From positions 124,001-188,000 of the forward strand of contig NZ_JBEQCT010000003.1 of NCBI RefSeq assembly GCF_046054155.1: a stretch of 64,000 bases of DNA, given 5' to 3'. Positions 27,963-36,157 of the stretch are shown piece after piece. The notes beneath the pieces were generated by a model that did not search any database, had not been told where the DNA came from, and saw only the letters and a list, made by a program, of their open reading frames with translations. Origin of the DNA: Celerinatantimonas yamalensis (GTDB lineage: Bacteria; Pseudomonadota; Gammaproteobacteria; Enterobacterales; Celerinatantimonadaceae). Each line of letters starts with the position of its first letter. Position 1 is the stretch's first letter. The position numbers and the translations under genes were made by a program.

Positions 27963-28865
27963 TTGAAATCGTCAAATCGGTTATACATTATTGTGTCGAT
28001 TATTTTACATGCGCTACTTATTGCTGCGCTATCGTTGTCATTTTCATTCCAACACACGCCGCAACAAGCGGCATCTGAGCAACCAGTGATTCAAGCCCAA
28101 GCGGTTTCCGCCGAGCAAGTTGAACAGCAAGTTGCCCAGATAAAGGAACAGCGGCGCAAAACACAGCAAGCGCAAGAGCAACGTTTGGCAGCGATAAAGC
28201 AGCAACAAGAGCAAGCTCGCAGAGCACAGCTAGCGGAACAAAAACGCTTGAAGCAACTCGAGCTAAAACGTCAGCAAGAGGAAGCGGCCAACAAAAAAGC
28301 GCAGTTAGAGCGTAAATTGGCGCAAGAGCAGGCTAAAGCTGCTGAAAAAGCACGACAAAAAGCGCAAGCCGAACAAAAGGCAGCGCAAGAAGCTGCCCAA
28401 AAAGCCGAAAAACAGCGTCAGGTTCAGGAAGCTGCTACCCGCAAGGCACAAGCGGAACGAAAAGCGCAACAAGAAGCGGCGCGAAAAGCGCAGGAAAAAG
28501 CCGCTGCGCTTAAGCGTAAGCAACAAGCCGAACAGCAACTGCTCAATGATATGGAAGCAGAACAAAGTGCGCGTCGGAAAAAAGAAATTATGTCTGAGAT
28601 CCAAAAATATCAAGCGATGATCACCTCAGCAATTCAGCAAAATGTGATCACAGATAGCTCGTTAAAAGGGAAAACTTGTAATTTGACCGTGACGTTGGCC
28701 AGTAATGGCTTTATTGTAAATGTCAGTCATGTTAGCGGGGCTCCTGATGCGTGTCGAGCAGCAAAATCGGCTGTGTATAAAACGCAGCAGGTCCCTGTTT
28801 CGGCGGAGCCTGATGTATTTGCCAAAATGAAAGTTTTAAATATTACTCTTAAACCCGGTGGTTAA
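27963..28865 (+). CDS. tolA: Tol-Pal energy-transducing protein TolA
   Basis: TolA spans the periplasm and connects TolQR to Pal/TolB; it is also a colicin and phage entry factor. The 300-residue protein has an N-terminal membrane anchor (about residues 8-26) and a very long Ala/Lys/Gln/Glu-rich coiled coil (about residues 45-205). A C-terminal globular domain (LKGKTCNLTVTLASNGFIVNVSHVSGAPDACRAA) carries the conserved cysteine pair. It starts at TTG 27963 behind an AGGA box, with no better start in frame. It stops directly before the tolB ATG. Confidence 0.95.
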   Translation: MKSSNRLYIIVSIILHALLIAALSLSFSFQHTPQQAASEQPVIQAQAVSAEQVEQQVAQIKEQRRKTQQAQEQRLAAIKQQQEQARRAQLAEQKRLKQLELKRQQEEAANKKAQLERKLAQEQAKAAEKARQKAQAEQKAAQEAAQKAEKQRQVQEAATRKAQAERKAQQEAARKAQEKAAALKRKQQAEQQLLNDMEAEQSARRKKEIMSEIQKYQAMITSAIQQNVITDSSLKGKTCNLTVTLASNGFIVNVSHVSGAPDACRAAKSAVYKTQQVPVSAEPDVFAKMKVLNITLKPGG

Positions 28866-30227
28866 ATGATGAAATTAAGATCGTTACTGGTGTTAGGTTT
28901 ATGGCTACTGATGAGTAGTCGTAGCTTCGCTGCCCTAGATATTTTGATTACTCAGGGCGTTGATTCGGCTCGCCCAGTTGCGGTGGTCCCTTTTCAATGG
29001 AAAGGGCCTGGCAAATTACCAACCGATGTTAGTCAAGTCATTGCTGATGATTTACGTCGTAGTGGTAAATTCAATCCCATCAAAGTAGCGAGTATGCCGC
29101 AAACGCCTTATCAAGCTAGTCAAGTTAAATACGAAGCTTGGGCTGCAATGGGGGTTGAAGGAGTGCTGGTGGGATCGATTAGTGAATCATCGCCAGGTCA
29201 ATATCAAATTAACTATCAGTTGGTTGATGTTCTTCAAGGGAAAATGGGTGAGTCAACAACATTACAAAATGGCCAACTGGTTCAAAATGATCAACACTTA
29301 CTGTTAAGTCGCACTGGGACTGTGACTACCCAACAACTGCGTCAATATGCGCATCTGATCTCTGATCATGTTTATAAAGCATTGACGGGGGAACGTGGCG
29401 CATTTTTAACACGTATTGCTTATGTCGTCTATAATCCGAAAGCGAAGTACCCTTTCCAGTTGCGTATTGCTGACTACGATGGCTTTAATGAACGTGTTCT
29501 GCTGCGCTCGCATGAGCCTATTCTATCACCGACGTGGTCGCCAGATGGTAAACAGCTTGCCTATGTCAGTATGGAAAACCGTACACCGAATATTTATATT
29601 CAGGATCTTTATTCACATAATGGTCTGCCACCGAAACGAACGCATTTGCCACATTATCCGGGACTTAATAGTGCACCATCGTGGTCACCTGATGGCAAGA
29701 ACATGGCGTTAGTGCTCTCCAAAGACGGTCAACCAGAAATCTATATTGAAAATATTGCCTCAGGTCATCTGACCCGTGTCACGCATAGCCCACGCATCGA
29801 TACGGAACCCACATGGTCACACGATGGTAAATATATATATTTTAGCTCTGAGCGAGGTGGTAATCCGCAGATCTATCGTTATGATTTAGCAAGCAAGCAA
29901 GTCACGCGGATTACTTGGGAAGGGGATATGAATCTCAGTGCTGAAGTGACCCCTGATGATCAATCAATTGTGCTGGTCAACCGTACCAACGGGCAGTATC
30001 GTATTGCACGACAGGATCTCAAAACTGGGTATATGCAGATTTTGACTGACACCTCGTTAGATAAGTCTCCCAGTATTGCACCTAATGGCAGTATGATCAT
30101 TTACAGTACAGTGGTTCATAATCGTCAGGTATTAGCACTGGTATCGATGGATGGCCGCTTTAAAGCTACGTTACCCGCGAAAGATGGCGATGTTCGCTCA
30201 CCTGCGTGGTCACCTTTTTTAAATTAA
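28866..30227 (+). CDS. tolB: Tol-Pal periplasmic protein TolB
   Basis: This periplasmic beta-propeller protein binds Pal. The 453-residue precursor has a signal peptide (cleavage after SFA, near residue 22). An N-terminal domain follows (GVDSARPVAVVPFQW, IADDLRRSGKFNP), then repeated propeller blades recognisable by SPTWSPDGKQLAY, SAPSWSPDGKNMA, EPTWSHDGKYIYF and SPAWSPF. The ATG abuts the tolA stop. Confidence 0.97.
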   Translation: MMKLRSLLVLGLWLLMSSRSFAALDILITQGVDSARPVAVVPFQWKGPGKLPTDVSQVIADDLRRSGKFNPIKVASMPQTPYQASQVKYEAWAAMGVEGVLVGSISESSPGQYQINYQLVDVLQGKMGESTTLQNGQLVQNDQHLLLSRTGTVTTQQLRQYAHLISDHVYKALTGERGAFLTRIAYVVYNPKAKYPFQLRIADYDGFNERVLLRSHEPILSPTWSPDGKQLAYVSMENRTPNIYIQDLYSHNGLPPKRTHLPHYPGLNSAPSWSPDGKNMALVLSKDGQPEIYIENIASGHLTRVTHSPRIDTEPTWSHDGKYIYFSSERGGNPQIYRYDLASKQVTRITWEGDMNLSAEVTPDDQSIVLVNRTNGQYRIARQDLKTGYMQILTDTSLDKSPSIAPNGSMIIYSTVVHNRQVLALVSMDGRFKATLPAKDGDVRSPAWSPFLN

Positions 30228-30261
30228 TCATTAATAATATGAATCATAAAAGGAAATCTCA

Positions 30262-30816
30262 ATGCAACTAAATACTTACTGTAAAGCTATCGTGATCGCG
30301 CTTACCTTAGGAGCGTTGACTGCATGTAGCGCCAATCATAGTGGCACATCAGCAAGTGGGAGCCAAACAGCCGGTACGGCTAACGGTGTGAATGGACAAA
30401 ATGGTGATGGGCAGACTGGCGTTCAAGTGGGCGCTGCTGATCAAGTGTTGACCCCTCAGGAGCAACAACAAAAACAGTTGGCTGAGCTTCGACAGAATCA
30501 AACCATCTACTTTGATTTTGATAAAACGACCATTAAAAGTCAGTTTATTAAGTTACTCGAAGAGCATGCTGCATTTTTGCGTAACCATCCGTCAATACAT
30601 GTGTTAATTGAAGGGAATACTGATGAACGTGGTACCCCAGCATACAATATTGCTTTGGGTGAGCGCCGTGCTAAAGCAGTTGCGCAGTACTTAGAAAGTT
30701 TAGGCGTGTCATCTGATCAGATTTCAACCATCAGCTATGGTGAAGAAAAACCAGTTGATAATACACATACTGCAGCGGGTATGGCTAAAAATCGCCGTGC
30801 TGTATTAGTTTATTGA
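30262..30816 (+). CDS. pal: Peptidoglycan-associated lipoprotein Pal
   Basis: This outer-membrane lipoprotein binds peptidoglycan and TolB. The 184-residue precursor has a lipobox LTAC (C22), a Gly/Ser/Asn-rich linker and an OmpA-like domain (IYFDFDKTTIKSQF, IEGNTDERGTPAYNIALGERRA, ISYGEEKP). An AAAGGA ribosome site precedes ATG 30262. The short gap after tolB is AT-rich. Confidence 0.97.
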   Translation: MQLNTYCKAIVIALTLGALTACSANHSGTSASGSQTAGTANGVNGQNGDGQTGVQVGAADQVLTPQEQQQKQLAELRQNQTIYFDFDKTTIKSQFIKLLEEHAAFLRNHPSIHVLIEGNTDERGTPAYNIALGERRAKAVAQYLESLGVSSDQISTISYGEEKPVDNTHTAAGMAKNRRAVLVY

Positions 30817-30820
30817 GAGC

Positions 30821-31678
30821 ATGATGAAACCGATTAAACTATCAGCGGCTGCAATTGTAGCCGCATTATTGCCGAACCTGAGCTATGCAGATGTCCCAGT
30901 GACCAATTTAAGTACTCAATCAACGGTCACCAGTATTACCGCACCCTCATCTGCAGATAATTCTTCAGCTTCTCAAGCGAAGTCGGATGCTTTGACGGTT
31001 GCAAGTTTTGAAACCAATAGTAATTTGACCCCAGAGCAACGAGTCAAACGCTTGGAACAGATGTTTATTGCTCGCGGGCAATCGCAGATCAAACTGCGTC
31101 AACAGGTCAATCAGTTGTCTGACCAGGTTGCACAACTGAATGGTACGATTGAACAGCAACAACATCAGATTGATCAAATGACCCAGCGTGAGCGCGATAT
31201 TTATCAAGAGATGGACAGACGATTTGCTCAGTTAAAAGCGTCGCAAGCGAGTGATAGTAGCCAAGCGAGTAATGCTAACAGTGGGCCAGTGACAAGTGGT
31301 AAAGGGGAAGCCGATTATGAGAAAGCTGTGCAATTAGTTTTGCAAGATCGAAAATTTGATCAAGCGATTAGTGCATTTGGGCTATTTCTCAAGCAGTATC
31401 CTCAATCACCGTATGTACCTAATGCACATTATTGGTTAGGTCAGTTGCAATATACACAAGGGCAACAAGATCAAGCCATTCAAGAATTTTCAGTGGTCGT
31501 TAATCAGTACCCTAAATCGAATAAAGTGCCTGAATCATTGTTGAAATTGGGACAAATTGCATTACAGAAAAATCAAAATGCTAAAGCGACGGACTATTTT
31601 AATCAGGTGGTTAAAAATTATCCACAAAGCAGTGCGGCCGATTTAGCTAAAGCGCAACTGAAAACAGTGAAAAAATAG
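30821..31678 (+). CDS. cpoB: Cell division coordinator CpoB (YbgF)
   Basis: This periplasmic protein links Tol-Pal to peptidoglycan synthesis at division. The 285-residue precursor has a signal peptide (ending SYA, near residue 22), an N-terminal coiled coil (about residues 65-125, QLSDQVAQLNGTIEQQQHQI), a linker and TPR repeats (DYEKAVQLVLQDRKFDQAISAFGLFLKQYPQSPYVPNAHYWLGQLQYTQG and two more). It is the last gene of the operon, 4 bases after pal. Confidence 0.95.
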   Translation: MMKPIKLSAAAIVAALLPNLSYADVPVTNLSTQSTVTSITAPSSADNSSASQAKSDALTVASFETNSNLTPEQRVKRLEQMFIARGQSQIKLRQQVNQLSDQVAQLNGTIEQQQHQIDQMTQRERDIYQEMDRRFAQLKASQASDSSQASNANSGPVTSGKGEADYEKAVQLVLQDRKFDQAISAFGLFLKQYPQSPYVPNAHYWLGQLQYTQGQQDQAIQEFSVVVNQYPKSNKVPESLLKLGQIALQKNQNAKATDYFNQVVKNYPQSSAADLAKAQLKTVKK

Positions 31679-31687
31679 TTTGATAGG

Positions 31688-31797
31688 CCTCAATGGTGAT
31701 CAGAAAGTATATTTTTCAATCAAGTTCTAAATCAAATAAATTTTAATTTTTAAAGTCTTATTTGATGTTATCTTGTTTACACTGATCACTGTTGAGG
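31688..31797. repeat. Imperfect 16-base inverted repeats around an AT-rich loop after cpoB
   Basis: CCTCAATGGTGATCAG (31688-31703) and CTGATCACTGTTGAGG (31782-31797) are complementary at 14 of 16 positions across 78 AT-rich bases. It could be a processing or termination structure at the end of the tol operon, or a small mobile-element remnant. Confidence 0.5.
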
Positions 31798-31910
31798 TTC
31801 TTGATTTTAGCTAATTAAGATAATAGATGGCTTATTGTGACTAAAATGTAGCCAGAAGCTAATCACTTGCTTATTTGCTAAGCAAACAATCGAAAATATT
31901 TAAATTTTTA

Positions 31911-31938
31911 TTGCACATCATCGTGAAATCCGTATTAT
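31911..31938 (+). promoter_or_regulatory. Promoter of the tRNA-Lys cluster
   Basis: TTGCAC (31911-31916) and TATTAT (31933-31938) are separated by 16 bases and followed by a GC-rich stretch (GGCCGCCG), the discriminator type of stringently controlled stable-RNA promoters. The first tRNA begins 22 bases further on. Confidence 0.65.
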
Positions 31939-31960
31939 AGGCCGCCGTTGAGACATGAAC

Positions 31961-32036
31961 GGGTCGTTAGCTCAGTTGGTAGAGCAGTTGACTTTTAATC
32001 AATTGGTCGCAGGTTCGAATCCCGCACGACCCACCA
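31961..32036 (+). tRNA. tRNA-Lys (UUU), copy 1
   Basis: A 76-base cloverleaf with acceptor GGGTCGT/ACGACCC, D-arm AGCTCAGTTGGTAGAGC, anticodon loop CTTTTAA (anticodon TTT), T-arm GGTTCGAATCC and an encoded CCA end. Confidence 0.97.
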
Positions 32037-32064
32037 TTGCTTAACTATCGGTTGATCCCTATGA

Positions 32065-32140
32065 GGGTCGTTAGCTCAGTTGGTAGAGCAGTTGACTTTT
32101 AATCAATTGGTCGCAGGTTCGAATCCCGCACGACCCACCA
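32065..32140 (+). tRNA. tRNA-Lys (UUU), copy 2
   Basis: Identical in sequence to copy 1, with anticodon TTT and encoded CCA. It lies 28 bases after copy 1. Confidence 0.97.
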
Positions 32141-32158
32141 TTACCGATATCTTAGTTA

Positions 32159-32234
32159 GGGCTGTTAGCTCAGTTGGTAGAGCAGTTGACTTTTAATCAA
32201 TTGGTCGCAGGTTCGAATCCCGCACAGCCCACCA
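32159..32234 (+). tRNA. tRNA-Lys (UUU), copy 3 with variant acceptor stem
   Basis: The same as its neighbours except for the acceptor stem, which reads GGGCTGT/ACAGCCC instead of GGGTCGT/ACGACCC. Both sides change together, so pairing is kept. Anticodon TTT and CCA are encoded. Confidence 0.96.
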
Positions 32235-32240
32235 CGACTA

Positions 32241-32316
32241 GGGTCGTTAGCTCAGTTGGTAGAGCAGTTGACTTTTAATCAATTGGTCGCAGGTTCGAAT
32301 CCCGCACGACCCACCA
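32241..32316 (+). tRNA. tRNA-Lys (UUU), copy 4
   Basis: Identical in sequence to copies 1 and 2. It follows copy 3 after only 6 bases. Its 3' end is partly duplicated immediately downstream. Confidence 0.97.
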
Positions 32317-32344
32317 TTTTCTCACACGACCCACCATTTTCTCA
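32305..32344 (+). repeat. Perfect 20-base tandem duplication of the tRNA-Lys 3' end
   Basis: CACGACCCACCATTTTCTCA occurs at 32305-32324 and again at 32325-32344. The first copy covers the last 12 bases of tRNA copy 4 plus 8 flanking bases. It is consistent with replication slippage or with the scar of an element that used the tRNA end. Confidence 0.9.
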
Positions 32345-32795
32345 TTAGCAAGTTGCGTTTCCCAAACTTTTAGCTAAGTGAGCTCGGCTAGTTATACCTT
32401 CCTTTTTAATTTCAAAAAACTACCCGTTATTTTAGCCTAATTCTTGCTTCTCATCTCTGCTCCGAAGTTTTTATTGTATGTCTTGATGGCCTCGAATGCT
32501 TTACGCCATTGCGCTCTGTTGCTGATGCATAAGCTAGATGATCTCAGAACGTCCTTTAAGTCACAGTCCTCGAAACATGATCACGAAATAGCCGTTGAGT
32601 CACCTGATGATCAGTATTTGGCTTGTTCATCGTTTCAATTACCTACGCAGCACCTATTCACACAATGACCTTTCTTTTTGTGTATTTTTCTACGCCCACG
32701 ACATCACAAGCTTATGATATAGGTGATCCTCGAAGCCACGAAAATATGCTATGTTGCCTGTTCGATGAACTTCATCTTGCTATAGGGGCCAAGCT
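32345..32795. other. Gap between the tRNA cluster and the hydrolase gene
   Basis: About 450 bases without a supported gene. The minus strand around 32430-32575 gives a protein-like run of about 47 codons (ending AFEAIKTYNKNFGAEMRSKN) but no start codon. It may be a gene remnant. No terminator for the tRNA transcript stands out. Confidence 0.4.
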
Positions 32796-34079
32796 GTGCA
32801 GCAATATACATTACAGGGAATGCAGATAAGTGACTATTACTTAGATGTACCATTAGATTGGCAACATCCTGAATTTAGCGCTCCAATCCAAGTGTTTATC
32901 CGTGAAGTGGTCGATGCCAATCGGGCCAATGAATCCCTTCCGCTACTGTTATTCTTACAGGGCGGGCCCGGTGGTAAATCGCCAAGACCGCAGCTCGGTT
33001 CTCCTTGCTGGCTTGCACAAGCGCTAAAAACACATCGGGTGATCCTACTGGATCAACGCGGTACCGGACGGAGTAGCCGAATTGATGCTAATCTGATGCG
33101 ACAAATGAGTGCTGAGCAAGGGTGTGCGTATCTGTTAGAATTTCGCGCTGATAGTATCGTGGCAGATTGCGAGTGGCTACGCACCACGCGGTTCGCCGGA
33201 CAGAAATTTGAAACGCTTGGACAAAGTTATGGTGGTTTTATCACCTTGACCTATTTGTCACAGGCCCCGCAAGGTTTGGCTGCTTGTTATGTCACAGGCG
33301 GTTTGGCCGGGATAAGCGCCAGTATTGATGAGATCTATACGCAGACCTATCAGAGTGTGGCCGATAAAACGCAGCAATATTATCAGCGTTATCCTGATGA
33401 TATGGTGCAAATGGCACGCATTGCTGACCGACTGCAGGCTGAACCCGTTTACCTTCCGGATGGTGATACGCTCACCATCGAGCGTTTTCAATCACTCGGG
33501 ATCTTATTCGGTATGGGGTCGGGGTTTGAACAACTGCATTGGTTAGTCGAAGAGGCTTTTGCAAGCAGTGATCGTGAACAGTTAAGCGATACTTTTTTGT
33601 TGCAGGTGATGATGCTTACCGGATTTTATGGCAATCCTCTGTATGCAGCGTTGCATGAAAGTATTTATGGGCAAGGGGCGAACGCTACCAATTGGGCTGC
33701 GCAGCGCGTTCGTGATGGTTTGAGGGGATTTGATAGCCATATCCGGCCGCTACCCGTGACGGGTGAGATGATCTACCCTTGGATGTTTGACGAGATCTGC
33801 TCGCTGAGAGCATTTGCACCTGCGGCACGTGCCATAGCCGCATATGGCCAGTATCGGCCTTTATATGATGTTGAGCGTTTAGCTTGCAATGAAGTACCTG
33901 TGGTGGCGGCGGTGTATGCCAATGATATGTATGTTCCTCGAGCCTTGTCTTTGCAAACGGCTCAGCAGGTGGGGCATCTTAAAACGTGGGTCACTGATGA
34001 GTTTGAACATGATGGTGTGCGCCAATCACCCGAAGTGTTTATTCACTTACAACAAATGCTAGCTGATAAAAACGAATGA
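32796..34079 (+). CDS. Alpha/beta hydrolase, proline iminopeptidase-like (S33 family)
   Basis: A 427-residue cytoplasmic hydrolase. It has the oxyanion segment LLLFLQGGPGGKSPRP, DQRGTGRSSR, and the nucleophile elbow GQSYGG (S144, residues 142-147). The acid and His are expected near VAAVYANDMYVP and DEFEHDGVRQSP. The GGPGG and DQRGTGRS motifs are typical of prolyl aminopeptidases, which remove N-terminal proline. The GTG start at 32796 follows AGGGG. It sits next to an M3-type peptidase, which suggests joint peptide breakdown. Confidence 0.82.
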   Translation: MQQYTLQGMQISDYYLDVPLDWQHPEFSAPIQVFIREVVDANRANESLPLLLFLQGGPGGKSPRPQLGSPCWLAQALKTHRVILLDQRGTGRSSRIDANLMRQMSAEQGCAYLLEFRADSIVADCEWLRTTRFAGQKFETLGQSYGGFITLTYLSQAPQGLAACYVTGGLAGISASIDEIYTQTYQSVADKTQQYYQRYPDDMVQMARIADRLQAEPVYLPDGDTLTIERFQSLGILFGMGSGFEQLHWLVEEAFASSDREQLSDTFLLQVMMLTGFYGNPLYAALHESIYGQGANATNWAAQRVRDGLRGFDSHIRPLPVTGEMIYPWMFDEICSLRAFAPAARAIAAYGQYRPLYDVERLACNEVPVVAAVYANDMYVPRALSLQTAQQVGHLKTWVTDEFEHDGVRQSPEVFIHLQQMLADKNE

Positions 34080-34250
34080 GTATTCATATGATAGGGTTTT
34101 TATAGACACGGCATTAACTGGACAGTGATTGACAAGTTGTTTACGGATGCAAACTTGCTTGCCTTGTCATTTTACATTGGCGAGAATTTATTCGCATTTT
34201 AGAATGGGCATGTATAATGGTTTGTCTTATCGATATAAAAAGGACGTGAC

Positions 34251-36098
34251 ATGACTGCGACCGAGTACTTGAATGAGTTGAATCAACGTTATTTAGCGAT
34301 TCACCGAACCAAAGAAGATCTGTTCTGGGAGACCTACATGGGAACCAGTGATGATCATCAAGGTGCTTCTCAAGCCTTGTCCGATTGGACATCGTTTCTC
34401 AGTGATATGACTCATTTGACTGAGGTGAAAATCCAACTTGAAGCGGCTCAATCGATTGTTGATGAAACTGAACGACAAGCCACTTGCCAAGGGTTAGTGG
34501 GCTGGCAGGCCATGTTTGAAGCCCATGCGATAGAGTCACATCGGGCCAAAACACTCAAAGATGAGCTGATTCAATTTGAAGCGCAGTTATTTGAGAAAAA
34601 ACAGAACCACATCATGACCTATACTGATGCCGAAGGGCAAGCGGTTGAGGCTTCTTTGCCGCTGCTACGTAGCGTGATGAACACTAATGAAAATGAAGCG
34701 GTGCGCCAAAGTGCCCATCAGGCTTTATTAGATCTCGAGCAATGGCTCTTACACAATGGCTTTTTAGAGCTGGTTAAACATCGCAACACCTTTGCTCAGT
34801 CACTCGGATATGCGAATTATTTTGACTATTCGGTAGAGAAAACCGAACACATGAGTAGCGAGCAGCTCTTTACTATTTTAGATGATTTTCAGATACGTAC
34901 CCGTCAAGCTAACCAGAGCAGCTTAGATGCATTAGCGCAACACAAAGGCTCTCAAGCATTGCTTGCGCATAACTTCATCTATTCGTATGCTGGCGATGTG
35001 ATGAGTGATTTGGACCCGTATGTACCATTTTCTAAATCGTTGCGTCGCTGGGTTGAGTCGTTTGGTCGGTTAGGGATTGATTATAGCCAAGCACAATTGA
35101 CCCTTGATTTGCTCGATCGAAAAGGAAAATATCAAAATGGCTTCTGCCATGGACCTGTTCCATCTTTTTATGACCAAGGCCAATGGATTGCTGGGCAAGT
35201 CAATTTCACTAGTAACGCCAAACCGGATCAAGTAGGGAGTGGCTATTCAGGGATCAATACTCTGTTTCATGAAGGCGGGCATGCCGCGCATTTCGCCAAT
35301 GTTAAAATGAATGCTCCTTGTTTTTCCCAAGAATTTGCACCGACCTCGATGGCTTATGCCGAAACACAATCCATGTTTTGTGATAGCTTATTGAGTGATG
35401 CTGATTGGTTAACGTTGTATGCCAAAGATGCGCAAGGCAATGCAGTGCCTGAGCACTTGATCCAAGCAATGACCCAAGCAGTTCAACCATTTAAAGCTTA
35501 TGAAGAGCGCAGTATTTTGGTGGTGCCCTATTTTGAGCGTGCCTTATACTCACTCAGTGATGACCAGCTCGTGCCTGAGCAGGTCAGTCAGTTAGCGCGT
35601 GATACCGAACAACAGATTTTAGGCCTTTCATGTAGTCCAAGACCGTTGCTGGCGATCCCTCATTTGCTTTCTGATGAGTCAGCGTGCTCCTACCAAGGGT
35701 ACTTGCTAGCACATATGGCTGTTTACCAAACGCGCGATTATTTTACTCGCCGATTTGGCTATTTAACCGATAATCCTAAAATTGGCCCACTGTTAGCTAA
35801 ACACTATTGGCATGCGGGCAATAGTGTCTCGTTAACGGATTGTATTCAAAGTCTATGTGGTGAAGGATTTAATGCAAAATACTTGGCCGATACGTGTAAT
35901 CTTTCAGCTGAGCAAGCTTGGGAAATTGAGCTACAAAAAATCGCAGCATTGAGCTCGCGTGAGCAAGTCTCTCCGGCACCTTTAAATGCGCAAATTCGCA
36001 TTGTCGATGGCTTCCGAGAGCTAGCGACTAATGATGAATCAAATGAGCAGATGTGCGCGCAGTTTGAAGCCTATATTAGTGATACTTACGGGTGTTAA
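34251..36098 (+). CDS. M3-family metallopeptidase (oligoendopeptidase F-like)
   Basis: A 615-residue zinc peptidase with the motif HEGGH at residues 340-344 and a downstream glutamate in the expected M3 position (SMAYAETQSMF). It has no signal peptide, so it should act on peptides in the cytoplasm. Length and helical content fit oligoendopeptidase F. ATG 34251 follows AAAGGACGTGAC. Confidence 0.85.
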   Translation: MTATEYLNELNQRYLAIHRTKEDLFWETYMGTSDDHQGASQALSDWTSFLSDMTHLTEVKIQLEAAQSIVDETERQATCQGLVGWQAMFEAHAIESHRAKTLKDELIQFEAQLFEKKQNHIMTYTDAEGQAVEASLPLLRSVMNTNENEAVRQSAHQALLDLEQWLLHNGFLELVKHRNTFAQSLGYANYFDYSVEKTEHMSSEQLFTILDDFQIRTRQANQSSLDALAQHKGSQALLAHNFIYSYAGDVMSDLDPYVPFSKSLRRWVESFGRLGIDYSQAQLTLDLLDRKGKYQNGFCHGPVPSFYDQGQWIAGQVNFTSNAKPDQVGSGYSGINTLFHEGGHAAHFANVKMNAPCFSQEFAPTSMAYAETQSMFCDSLLSDADWLTLYAKDAQGNAVPEHLIQAMTQAVQPFKAYEERSILVVPYFERALYSLSDDQLVPEQVSQLARDTEQQILGLSCSPRPLLAIPHLLSDESACSYQGYLLAHMAVYQTRDYFTRRFGYLTDNPKIGPLLAKHYWHAGNSVSLTDCIQSLCGEGFNAKYLADTCNLSAEQAWEIELQKIAALSSREQVSPAPLNAQIRIVDGFRELATNDESNEQMCAQFEAYISDTYGC

Positions 36099-36108
36099 TC
36101 CAAATGCT

Positions 36109-36135
36109 AACAAGGAGACGTAATGTCTCCTTGTT
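36109..36135. terminator. Bidirectional hairpin between convergent genes
   Basis: AACAAGGAGAC/GTCTCCTTGTT with a 5-base loop (an 11-base perfect stem) lies between the + strand peptidase and the - strand regulator. It has no long U-tract, but its position suits a terminator for both. Confidence 0.65.
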
Positions 36136-36157
36136 GGTCACCTATCTGAACATACCC

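Noticed and set aside
32430..32575. Small gene on the - strand
   Set aside because: About 47 protein-like codons but no start codon and a stop immediately upstream. Kept only as a possible remnant.
32444..32829. Two + strand frames of about 70 codons before the hydrolase gene
   Set aside because: No ribosome sites and no recognisable domains. The second runs into the hydrolase start in another frame.
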